Positions 51,744-59,593 of a stretch of 64,000 nucleotides of DNA are shown piece by piece. Location: NCBI RefSeq assembly GCF_000024065.1, contig NC_013174.1:248001-312000 (forward strand). Reading direction: 5' to 3'. The position numbers were made by a program, and so were the translations under genes. This DNA comes from Jonesia denitrificans DSM 20603. GTDB taxonomy: Bacteria; Actinomycetota; Actinomycetes; Actinomycetales; Cellulomonadaceae. The notes under the pieces were generated by a model. That model saw only the letters and a list, made by a program, of their open reading frames with translations. It made no database searches and was not told the origin of the DNA. Positions within the stretch are counted from its first letter, which is position 1. Each line of letters begins with the position of its first letter.

Positions 51744-53324
51744 ATGTCGCAACCTACACCCCTTGTCCACATGACTGGGATCTCGATCAGTTTCCCCGGC
51801 GTGAAAGCCCTCGACAACGTCAATTTTCGGCTCTTCCCCGGTGAAGTCCACACACTGATGGGCGAAAACGGTGCCGGAAAGTCGACACTTATTAAAGCCC
51901 TCACCGGGGTTTACCGGATCGATGACGGTGAGATCACGGTGGAAGGTGCACCGATTCGGTTTCATGGAACCGCTGACGCTCAAGCGGCCGGTATTTCGAC
52001 CGTCTACCAAGAAGTGAACCTGTGTACGAATCTCAGTATCGGCGAGAATGTCATGCTCGGCCATGAAGTGCGTCGTGGTGGTTCGATCAATTGGAAAGCA
52101 ACCCATGCTGCTGCCCGCGTTCACTTGACCGCTCTTGGTCTTGGGCATCTGAACCCACGTGCACCATTGTCGAGCTTGTCCATTGCGATGCAACAGTTAG
52201 TGGCGATTTCCCGGTCGATGGTGACTGAGACAAAAGTATTGATCCTTGACGAACCGACGTCTTCGCTTGATGCCGCGGAGGTGGATCGTCTGTTCACGGT
52301 CATCCGCCAGCTCCGCGACCAAGGTGTGGCGATCTTGTTTGTTTCCCACTTCCTTGACCAGGTGTACGCCATCAGTGACCGTCTCACTGTGCTTCGTAAC
52401 GGTGCGTTGGTGGGGGAGTGGCTCACCGCTGATCTTCCTCGCACCGAGCTCATCAGCCACATGATTGGCCAAGACCTTGACACGTTGCGCACCTTGGATC
52501 GTGCTGCTGCACGCCAGCACGCTGAGGGTGGCGCATCACCGATTTACCAGGCGAAGGGTCTGACAAAACAAGGAACGATTGACCCAGTGGATCTGACTCT
52601 CTACCCAGGGGAGGTGGTTGGTTTCGCGGGGTTACTTGGGTCAGGCCGAACTGAACTTGCCCGACTTGTGTATGGCGCTGACAAACCAGACCGCGGTGAG
52701 ATCACCATGGGTGGGGGCCCTGTGACGATTCATTCACCAGCACAGGCGCTCTCCAAAAAGATCGCGTTTTCGAGTGAGAACCGGCGTGATGAAGGAATCA
52801 TTAAGGACTTAAGTGTCCGCGAGAACCTTATCCTTGCCGTTCAGGCGCAACGTGGTTGGGCAAAACCTCTTGGCCGTAAAGAAACCGACACGATTGTGTC
52901 TACCTATCTCACCCAACTGAAGGTTCGCCCTCCTGACCCTGACCGGCCCATCAGCCAATTGTCTGGTGGGAACCAACAAAAAGTTCTTCTTGGCCGTTGG
53001 CTTGCCACCCACCCAGACATCCTCATCCTTGATGAACCGACTCGCGGGATTGATATCGGTGCGAAAGCAGAAATCCAGGAACGGGTCATTGCCTTGGCAG
53101 GTCAAGGGGTGTCGGTGGTGTTTATTTCCTCGGAACTGGAGGAAGTTGTGCGCCTGAGTGACCGCATTGTGGTGCTGAAAGATCACAAGAAAATCGCTGA
53201 GTTTGTCAATGATGAGTCAGTGTCAGCGGAGTCGATCGTGACAACAATTGCGCGTGACGGCGAGCATGACAGCAAAACCAACGGTGACCGTGGCGATCAC
53301 GGTGAGGAGGTGCGTGATGCGTGA
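51744..53324 (+). CDS. Sugar ABC transporter ATPase, YtfR/RbsA type (second of two)
   Basis: This 526-residue, two-domain ATPase is encoded directly before the two permeases. Domain 1 has Walker A GENGAGKST (about 40-48), the signature-like LSIAMQQLVAI and Walker B VLILDEPTSSLDAAEV. Domain 2 has GLLGSGRTEL, signature LSGGNQQK (about 415) and ILILDEPTRGIDIG. AAGGAG precedes ATG 51744. It has all consensus motifs, unlike the ATPase at 48788, so it is the likely engine of this transporter. The stop overlaps the next permease by 8 bp. Confidence 0.93.
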   Translation: MSQPTPLVHMTGISISFPGVKALDNVNFRLFPGEVHTLMGENGAGKSTLIKALTGVYRIDDGEITVEGAPIRFHGTADAQAAGISTVYQEVNLCTNLSIGENVMLGHEVRRGGSINWKATHAAARVHLTALGLGHLNPRAPLSSLSIAMQQLVAISRSMVTETKVLILDEPTSSLDAAEVDRLFTVIRQLRDQGVAILFVSHFLDQVYAISDRLTVLRNGALVGEWLTADLPRTELISHMIGQDLDTLRTLDRAAARQHAEGGASPIYQAKGLTKQGTIDPVDLTLYPGEVVGFAGLLGSGRTELARLVYGADKPDRGEITMGGGPVTIHSPAQALSKKIAFSSENRRDEGIIKDLSVRENLILAVQAQRGWAKPLGRKETDTIVSTYLTQLKVRPPDPDRPISQLSGGNQQKVLLGRWLATHPDILILDEPTRGIDIGAKAEIQERVIALAGQGVSVVFISSELEEVVRLSDRIVVLKDHKKIAEFVNDESVSAESIVTTIARDGEHDSKTNGDRGDHGEEVRDA

Positions 53325-54390
53325 TCTTGGAGCCCGTGTGTCACAGGGCGTGAAGGACGTGCTGAAGAAACAGTATGTCTGGGGTGTGCTTGCCATTGTG
53401 TTGTTGTTGGCGATCAACCTGGCCAAGGACCCCACGTATTTGTCCATTACGGTGAGTGAGTCCAACGGGCACCTGGTGGGGAACGTCATTGATATTTTGC
53501 GTGCTGCCGCGCCCATCATGATGATCGCGATTGGGATGTGCTTGGTGGTGGCAACCTCAGGTATCGACCTGTCGGTTGGTTCACTCATGGTGGTTGCTGG
53601 TGCAGTGTCTATGGAGTTGTTGAACGGTGCTGACAACACGGTGGGTGCAGCAGCGCAAGCACTTGTGTTGGCGTTAGCGATTGCAACGGCGTTGGGTTTC
53701 CTCAACGGGTTTCTTGTGTCTGTGGTGGGGTTGCAACCCTTTATTTCTACGCTTGTCATGATGTTGGCGGGCCGTGGTTTGGCCAAGGTCATCACCGGTG
53801 GGCAGAACACATCGTCAACAAATGACACGTTCCGGTGGCTTGCCAATGGCTATGTGCTTGGTGTCCCGGTGGTGTTTATTTTGGCGGTCCTTGTTGCTGT
53901 TGTTGTTGCCTTTGTGGTTCGACGGAGCGCGTTAGGGCTCATGATTGAAGCTATTGGTATGGACCCGCAGGCAGCACGGTTGGCGGGGATTAACCGGCGT
54001 GGGTTGTTACTCATGGTGTATGCCACATCAGGGGTGCTTGCTGGGATCGCTGGTGTGTTTGCGACCGCGTCTGTCATGACTGTTGATGTGTCCCGGACCG
54101 GGTATCAGATGGAACTCGACGCGATTTTGGCGGTGGTGATTGGCGGGACGTCGTTGGCTGGTGGAAAGTTCCACTTGTCGGGGGCGTTTGTGGGGTCGCT
54201 GCTGATCGCGACGCTAGATAAAACGGTTGTGTTTCTTGGGGTGTCCTCGTCAGCGACGCCTGCGTTTAAAGCCATTGTCATTGTGGTGTTGTGTTTGCTG
54301 CAGTCGCAGCGGGTGCGGTCAGTGTTCCGTCGGCGCCGGCGCGCCCAGACGGGTGCGGTATCTGAATCGAAGGAGTTGGTGGGAGTATGA
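53317..54390 (+). CDS. Sugar ABC transporter permease (YtfT-like)
   Basis: This 357-residue permease of the RbsC/BPD_transp_2 family has 8-10 hydrophobic helices, including VWGVLAIVLLLAINLA and the family marker ATSGIDLSVGSLMVVAGA (residue about 80). The core ends with FVGSLLIATLDKTVVFLG. ATG 53317 follows GAGGAGG and overlaps the ATPase end. The C-terminal residues are basic and cytosolic. It overlaps the second permease by 4 bp. Codons are G/T-ending, unlike the binding protein and second ATPase upstream, which are mixed. Confidence 0.93.
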   Translation: MRDLGARVSQGVKDVLKKQYVWGVLAIVLLLAINLAKDPTYLSITVSESNGHLVGNVIDILRAAAPIMMIAIGMCLVVATSGIDLSVGSLMVVAGAVSMELLNGADNTVGAAAQALVLALAIATALGFLNGFLVSVVGLQPFISTLVMMLAGRGLAKVITGGQNTSSTNDTFRWLANGYVLGVPVVFILAVLVAVVVAFVVRRSALGLMIEAIGMDPQAARLAGINRRGLLLMVYATSGVLAGIAGVFATASVMTVDVSRTGYQMELDAILAVVIGGTSLAGGKFHLSGAFVGSLLIATLDKTVVFLGVSSSATPAFKAIVIVVLCLLQSQRVRSVFRRRRRAQTGAVSESKELVGV

Positions 54391-55421
54391 GCGCGTCAAT
54401 TGCTCCGGTTCGTTCGCGTACTGCGTCCGCGCAGTCACTGTCATCGTGGGTGCGGACCCGGTTGGATACGTTACCCACGTGGGCTGCTGTGGCGATTTTT
54501 GTTGTCATGGTTGTGTATGGGGAAGTTGCGTACGGCCGTATTGTGCAAATGAATACGGTCACGAACCTGCTGATTAATAACGCACCGCTCATCATTATTG
54601 CTGTGGGAATGACGTTCGTCATTATCACTGGTGGCATTGATTTGTCGGTGGGTGCGGTGATCGCCTTGACGTCGGTGTCGGGGGTGATGCTCATTAATGC
54701 AGGGTGGAATGACTGGGTTGTTGTTGCCTTGATGATCCTGATGGGGTCAACATTTGGGCTCATGTCGGGGGTGCTGGTGCAGTACTTTTCGGTGCAACCG
54801 TTCATTGCCACGTTAGCGATGATGTTCCTTGCCCGCGGGTTAGCGTCCATGCTCAGCACAGTCCCTGAACGGCTACCCGACAACGCCTCCATGTCGTTGC
54901 TCGCAACGAAGTTCAAAATTATCGATGGCCCGAAAGTGAATGACTTTGTCATCACGCCAGGTGTCATCATTGCGATCATTGTGGTGTTGGGTGCGTGGTT
55001 TGTGTTGCATCGAACCCGTATGGGGCGCACCGTGTATGCCATTGGTGGTTCGGAACAGTCAGCCTTGCTCATGGGGTTGCCTGTGCACCGGACAAAAATG
55101 TGGGTGTATGTGATCAGTGGTTCCCTGTCAGGGCTTGCCGCGGTGGTGTACACGTCCCGGTTGGGGATTGCCCAAAACATTACGGGCATTGGGTGGGAAC
55201 TTGATGCGATTGCGGCCACGGTCATTGGTGGCACGTTGCTCACTGGGGGAGTGGGTTACGTTTTCGGCTCCGTTATTGGGGCGCTGGTGCTGGGGTTGAT
55301 GAATGTGCTCATCACCCGTGACGGTGGGGTGTCACCTGCCGCAACCACCATCATCACCGGTGGCATTTTGTTGATCTTTGTCCTCCTCCAGCGGGCTGTG
55401 TACGCACGGCAGCGGGAGTGA
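54387..55421 (+). CDS. yjfF: Sugar ABC transporter permease (YjfF-like)
   Basis: This 344-residue partner permease has the RbsC-family marker ITGGIDLSVGAVIALTSVSG (residue about 73) and about ten hydrophobic segments. Its extra N-terminal helix and the segment VQYFSVQPFIATLAMMFLARG fit the YjfF group of galactofuranose transporters. The ATGA overlap fixes the start. It is the last gene of the locus and is followed after 22 bp by a strong terminator. The symbol reflects family resemblance, and the substrate remains inferred. Confidence 0.88.
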   Translation: MSASIAPVRSRTASAQSLSSWVRTRLDTLPTWAAVAIFVVMVVYGEVAYGRIVQMNTVTNLLINNAPLIIIAVGMTFVIITGGIDLSVGAVIALTSVSGVMLINAGWNDWVVVALMILMGSTFGLMSGVLVQYFSVQPFIATLAMMFLARGLASMLSTVPERLPDNASMSLLATKFKIIDGPKVNDFVITPGVIIAIIVVLGAWFVLHRTRMGRTVYAIGGSEQSALLMGLPVHRTKMWVYVISGSLSGLAAVVYTSRLGIAQNITGIGWELDAIAATVIGGTLLTGGVGYVFGSVIGALVLGLMNVLITRDGGVSPAATTIITGGILLIFVLLQRAVYARQRE

Positions 55422-55443
55422 GGGCAAGGCACAGGGTTGGGGG

Positions 55444-55480
55444 TGTCCCCGAAGCCATGTCACGCATGGTTTCGGGGACA
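55444..55480 (+). terminator. Terminator of the LacI-controlled sugar transporter locus
   Basis: Arms 55444-55459 and 55465-55480 pair over 16 bp with one G-T wobble around a 5-nt loop. It lies 22 bp after the last permease stop and 64 bp before the end of the convergent metallopeptidase gene, so it can serve both directions. Confidence 0.8.
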
Positions 55481-55544
55481 TGTGCGTTCTTAGCAAGGTT
55501 TGTGCCAGCGCGGCCGAGTGCACTGGTTGGTGGCGCATCGGTTG

Positions 55545-57848
55545 TTATTTTTTGACGCGCAGAGTCACGGTTTTTTTCGCGGCCGTACGGGTGGAGGTCG
55601 ACTTAATGACCACACGATACTGCACTGTCTTTGTGGTTTTCGCGCGATGTTTCAGCACGTGTTTGCCTGCTTTGAGAGTCTTCACGGTGCTCCAGGATCC
55701 GGTGGTGCGCCGTTGCAAGCTCGCGGTGTGGGTGACCGTGAACGTGTCTTTGTACACGCGCCCCCGGGTGACAGTTCGGGTGCCACCTTTCAACCCGGAA
55801 ATCGCGGCGGGCTGTTTGGTAACCGTGTAGGTGCGGCGCAGTATGGAACTCGTGTGGTTCTTGTCGCCCTTGTAGATGACCGCAATTTTTTGCTTACCGA
55901 TGCGCGTCCCCCGTGGCAAAGTCACGGTTGCGCGCCCTTTCGTTAAGGTCAATGTGCGGTACTTTTTACCCCCCACGTTGACTTGCACCTTGCCGGTGGG
56001 CACCGCGTTCGCAGCGACCCGGATCGCAAGGGTAGGTTTCTTCTTGATATGCGCATTTTTCACCGCTGTTTTCACAACAACGGGGGCCTTGCTCACGGTG
56101 ACAGTCACCTTGCGGGTGGACGCGTAGACACGTGAGGAACCGGTGTACTTCAACTCAACGGTGTGCTTCCCCACGGCAAGGGTGCGCGGAAGGTTAAGAG
56201 TCGTGCGCCGCACCCCACTGGTGGGCAGCGCCTTAGACGCCACTTTTTTCCCACCCACATACGCTTCCACCGTTCCTGTGGCAGGGATAATCGAGTCCAC
56301 CCCCACACTCACTTTTGGTGTGGACCCATAGTGGGCTTTGCTGTTCGCCGACACAATCGAGGAACGAGACTTCCCCGGCGTGATCGTGACATTCGCGGTC
56401 GTCTCCGTGTGAGAGTTCACCTGTACCGTGTAGCCGCCACCCCACCCAACGAGGGTGTTCCGCACCGGACCCGGCACCCCCTTGGTGAGCAGCGCTGCGT
56501 ACCGCGGAGTCGTGGGGGACGTGAACGTGATGACGTCATTGCTGTGCGGGTCAAGAAGAGACACGCGAACCCCAGCACCCAGAACAGTGTTCACATACGA
56601 CGTGAGCCCCTCGGGTTCAACAGCGTAAAACGCCTGCCTATCCACCCCGAGGCCGCTTCGATACTCCACGTAAGCCCGGTACCCCGAATGCGGGTCAACA
56701 AACGTGGCCCCCTGCACCCCACTCGCCGACCCCACCGCAGTGAGCGTGACCGTCTTCCCAACAGAAGGGACCGTCGTGAGACGCCCAGCCGGGGCAACCT
56801 TCAGCAGATGCTGATAGGCGGTATCTAACGCCGGAGTCGCGTACACATCACCCACACCACCAGCCATCGGGCTGTAAAAACCCAAATACTCATACGACGG
56901 AAACCGGGTGGAACCAGAGCTCGTCGAGTGCTCACCAGCTAAATTCGAGTGACCAAGCGAAAAATTATGCCCCATCTCGTGGATCAACGTCTCCGATGAG
57001 GGCCCATAAATCGCCAGCAAACCACCCGTCGACAACCCCGCGCCAATAGTTCCCACCCCCAGTGTTTCCCCAGAACACTCAGGCCCCACCACAACAAGGT
57101 GATGACGCGCCAAGGAACCATCAAAACCACTCACAGACATCGCCTGATCCCACAGGCTCCACGGAGACGCCGAACAATACCCGTTGTACGTCAACGAATA
57201 AGAACCCGTGACACGCAACTCACGCACCACTCCACTCGTCGCGGTCGACCAATAACGCGACGCATCAGAAATAGTGCCCCGCACCAGCGAATCAGAAGGA
57301 CGCTTCCCATCAGAACGCACCGTCACCAACGTGACATGATGAGCAGCAGCCGTGATCGACGCCGACACCACAGGACGCTCAGCATCCACCACCACCGCAT
57401 CCAACGGAACCGCGTTCGTCGCCTTAGTCAACGCCGACACATCCTGCGCCCGAGTTAACTCACCAGTGTCCTCCACCGCAGGAGCCGCATCGGCAAGTAC
57501 ATCAACCGGAACATCCACATCAACAGTGACCTCACCACCCACCTGCGCAGGATCCGGCTCATCAACCACCGGCGTGATCGGCAACAACGCGCCATCAACC
57601 TCAACCGCATAATCCACACCCGTGCGGGCACCCTCACCCAACACATGCGTGGACACCTCACCACGGTCCTCATCATGGACCACCATCGCCCGCAACGTGC
57701 CCGCAACCGTCACCGTCGTCGTCGCCGAATCAGACTCCCGATGCGCACCACCAGCAGCACCCGCAGGAACCGCCACCCCCACTGTGGACACAACACACGC
57801 AACAAGCACCGACACAAACAATCGACGCATCTCAACCGGGCGGGCCAT
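55545..57848 (-). CDS. Secreted zinc metallopeptidase with C-terminal Ig-like repeats
   Basis: This 767-residue exported protein has signal peptide MARPVEMRRLFVSVLVACVV, with a cleavage site near AGA. A propeptide-like acidic region follows, then a metzincin catalytic domain with HEMGHNFSLGHS (about 288-299: three zinc His, catalytic Glu) and a Met-turn YSPMAGG (about 327). The C-terminal half has two bacterial Ig-like repeats with the pattern GTVEAYVGGKKV and GKVQVNVGGKKY, then a third basic domain rich in Thr, Lys and Arg that could bind the cell wall. No LPXTG-type anchor is seen. ATG 57848 is preferred over GTG 57869. It is divergent from the sortase gene. Confidence 0.88.
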   Translation of the reverse strand: MARPVEMRRLFVSVLVACVVSTVGVAVPAGAAGGAHRESDSATTTVTVAGTLRAMVVHDEDRGEVSTHVLGEGARTGVDYAVEVDGALLPITPVVDEPDPAQVGGEVTVDVDVPVDVLADAAPAVEDTGELTRAQDVSALTKATNAVPLDAVVVDAERPVVSASITAAAHHVTLVTVRSDGKRPSDSLVRGTISDASRYWSTATSGVVRELRVTGSYSLTYNGYCSASPWSLWDQAMSVSGFDGSLARHHLVVVGPECSGETLGVGTIGAGLSTGGLLAIYGPSSETLIHEMGHNFSLGHSNLAGEHSTSSGSTRFPSYEYLGFYSPMAGGVGDVYATPALDTAYQHLLKVAPAGRLTTVPSVGKTVTLTAVGSASGVQGATFVDPHSGYRAYVEYRSGLGVDRQAFYAVEPEGLTSYVNTVLGAGVRVSLLDPHSNDVITFTSPTTPRYAALLTKGVPGPVRNTLVGWGGGYTVQVNSHTETTANVTITPGKSRSSIVSANSKAHYGSTPKVSVGVDSIIPATGTVEAYVGGKKVASKALPTSGVRRTTLNLPRTLAVGKHTVELKYTGSSRVYASTRKVTVTVSKAPVVVKTAVKNAHIKKKPTLAIRVAANAVPTGKVQVNVGGKKYRTLTLTKGRATVTLPRGTRIGKQKIAVIYKGDKNHTSSILRRTYTVTKQPAAISGLKGGTRTVTRGRVYKDTFTVTHTASLQRRTTGSWSTVKTLKAGKHVLKHRAKTTKTVQYRVVIKSTSTRTAAKKTVTLRVKK

Positions 57849-57915
57849 AGCCACCACATCCCTCAACACCCAAGCGGCACCGCCGCGCTCACTATCCTGA
57901 CCTCACTATCGGCAC

Positions 57916-58740
57916 ATGGCGCGACCACTCGAGAATAACCCCAAAAAACCCCCCGATGTTATGCTGAGCGCACGAAATCCCCCATCACAGCGCAGGTCGG
58001 TGAGGAACACAGTGGCACGGTTCATACTCGGGTTCATCGGAGTCCTCGGTGAACTCATGATCACAGTAGGTCTCCTCCTGGGCGGATACGTCCTATGGAA
58101 CGTGTGGTGGGACTCCAACCAATCCGCCGCAGTCGCCCAACAAGGCGTCGACGACTTCTACGAAAACCTCGACGAAGCCCCCCGCGTCCCCGGCGAACTC
58201 AACACCGAAGACCCACCCCCCATCGACCCGCCCCCCGCCGACGGCGACACCATCGGTGTCCTCATCGTCCCCGCATGGTACGACCTCACCAACAACACCA
58301 TGCCCATCAAACAAGGCACCTCAAACGCCGTCCTCGACAACGCCGCAGCAGGCCACTACGACGGCACAGCAATGCCAGGGAACCTTGGCAACTTCGCGCT
58401 CGCAGGACATCGGCGCACCCACGGGAACTCATTCCGTTTCGTGGACCGCCTCGAACCGGGTGACCACATTGTGGTGGAAACAGAAACCACCTGGTACGTC
58501 TACTCTGTCACCCAGGATTACGTGGTCACCCCAGACCAAGTCGATGTGATTGCCCCGGTACCCAACGACCCCGGTGCCCGTCCAGAAGAACGGATCCTCA
58601 CCTTCACCACCTGCCACTCACCGAGCCTCGGCGAGTGGGGTAACAGCCACCGGTGGATCACCCACGCCACCTTTGTTGGGTGGATGCCCCGGTCTGAAGG
58701 TATGCCCGAACAAGTCCTCAACGACCCAGGGGTTCAATAA
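57916..58740 (+). CDS. Class E sortase
   Basis: This 274-residue membrane transpeptidase has an N-terminal transmembrane helix (LGFIGVLGELMITVGLLLGGY, about residue 37-58), a Pro/Asp-rich linker and a sortase catalytic domain. His is in AGHRRTHG (about 165), Cys in TTCHS (about 232, TLxTC type) and Arg in NSHRWIT (about 245). Class E sortases attach proteins with LAxTG signals in actinobacteria, often housekeeping substrates. The start is tentative: ATG 57916 has no ribosome-binding site, and starts at 57961 or 58012 would still keep the membrane helix. The neighbouring peptidase has no sorting signal. Confidence 0.9.
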   Translation: MARPLENNPKKPPDVMLSARNPPSQRRSVRNTVARFILGFIGVLGELMITVGLLLGGYVLWNVWWDSNQSAAVAQQGVDDFYENLDEAPRVPGELNTEDPPPIDPPPADGDTIGVLIVPAWYDLTNNTMPIKQGTSNAVLDNAAAGHYDGTAMPGNLGNFALAGHRRTHGNSFRFVDRLEPGDHIVVETETTWYVYSVTQDYVVTPDQVDVIAPVPNDPGARPEERILTFTTCHSPSLGEWGNSHRWITHATFVGWMPRSEGMPEQVLNDPGVQ

Positions 58741-58895
58741 TGTACGCGCTCATCTGGAAAGCTCTGCCCGGCCCCACCTGGTTCAAAATTATTGAAGCCC
58801 TCATCCTCGTCGGGCTCGTGGTGTACGCACTGTTCACCTGGGTGTACCCATGGATCTCCGACACTTTCGTTGGCACCGACCCTAACCTCGGATAA
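58740..58895 (+). CDS. Small single-pass membrane protein downstream of the sortase
   Basis: This 51-residue protein begins MYALIWKALPGPTWFKIIEA, followed by a hydrophobic helix (ALILVGLVVYALFTWVY) and a short acidic extracellular tail (PWISDTFVGTDPNLG). The ATG overlaps the sortase stop by one base (TAATG), which implies translational coupling. Similar tiny membrane proteins occur next to class E sortases in many actinobacteria, but none has a known function that I can cite. It may be a sortase partner (inference). Confidence 0.75.
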   Translation: MYALIWKALPGPTWFKIIEALILVGLVVYALFTWVYPWISDTFVGTDPNLG

Positions 58896-58908
58896 CGAAG
58901 CAACCACC

Positions 58909-59313
58909 ATGGACAGTGACACTCTCCTGGCCTTGTGTCTCAGCTACAACGGCACCTACGAAGACCACCCGTTCGGGGAAGACACCACTGTCATCAAAGT
59001 CCGCGCCACACCCACAAGCGCCAGCAAAATGTTTGCGCTGTTGTGGATCACCCCGAACACCACCCGCATCAACCTCAAATGTGAACCAGCGCTTGCCACG
59101 CAGTTGCGCAGGACTCACCCATGGATCACCCCCGGGTACCACATGAACAAAACTCACTGGAACACCCTGACAATCCGTACCGGTGAACCAGTTGACGACC
59201 GGCTTATTCACGACCTCATTGAGGACTCCTATGATCTTGTTGTCGCGTCCCTACCGCGCCGTGACCAACGACTCCTCAGTTGGCCGCCATCTGAAGAAAA
59301 CGTGGGCAAATAG
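58909..59313 (+). CDS. MmcQ/YjbR family protein
   Basis: This 134-residue cytosolic protein of the MmcQ/YjbR (CyaY-like fold) family shows LALCLSYNGTYEDHPFGED (N-terminal helix and strand), VIKVRATPTSASKMFALLWI, then LKCEPALATQLRRTHPWITPGYHMNKTHWNTLTI. Each is characteristic of the family, and the protein may bind nucleic acid. The ATG 58909 gives the family length, while an earlier frame start at 58792 would overlap the small membrane gene. It has weak Shine-Dalgarno support. It follows the small gene by 13 bp, so it may be part of a sortase transcript. The biological role is unknown. Confidence 0.85.
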   Translation: MDSDTLLALCLSYNGTYEDHPFGEDTTVIKVRATPTSASKMFALLWITPNTTRINLKCEPALATQLRRTHPWITPGYHMNKTHWNTLTIRTGEPVDDRLIHDLIEDSYDLVVASLPRRDQRLLSWPPSEENVGK

Positions 59314-59391
59314 TGGGGGTTCACGGCTGGTGAGGTCGTCTGGGTATGAAGTCTCATGTGCCACGTAACAACAGCAGATAGTCTCAACGTA

Positions 59392-59499
59392 GTGGACGGT
59401 GCAGTCATCAGACGCGGAAGACAACACCAGTCCTCCTCACTTGCCATACCGTTGGTGTGGTGTGCAGCCACCACGGTCTCCATGGGCCGCGGTGTCTAA
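59392..59499 (+). CDS. Candidate leader peptide upstream of the threonine/serine exporter
   Basis: A 35-codon frame begins GTG at 59392 and ends TAA at 59497, six bases before a strong hairpin. Its product ends with a hydrophobic stretch LVWCAATTVS containing two adjacent Thr codons (acc acg at 59470-59475). Such an arrangement would suit attenuation by threonyl-tRNA, but there is no clear ribosome-binding site and an alternative antiterminator is not obvious. The call is speculative. Confidence 0.25.
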   Translation: MDGAVIRRGRQHQSSSLAIPLVWCAATTVSMGRGV

Positions 59500-59504
59500 G
59501 AAAC

Positions 59505-59532
59505 TGCGCGGAGGTGCTTGCACCTCCGCGCA
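59505..59532 (+). terminator. Rho-independent terminator or attenuator before the threonine exporter
   Basis: Arms 59505-59516 and 59521-59532 form a perfect 12-bp stem with a 4-nt loop, followed by TTCTTTTG. It lies 190 bp after the MmcQ gene and 61 bp before the exporter start. It may end the sortase transcript or attenuate exporter expression. Confidence 0.8.
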
Positions 59533-59593
59533 TTCTTTTGTCAAAACACCCACCACGGGACTGTTGTCCCGACAATTTGTCACGTCACCGGGC

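Noticed and set aside
59399-59593. 65-codon N-terminal extension of the threonine exporter
   Set aside because: The frame reads through a strong terminator hairpin and adds no recognisable domain.
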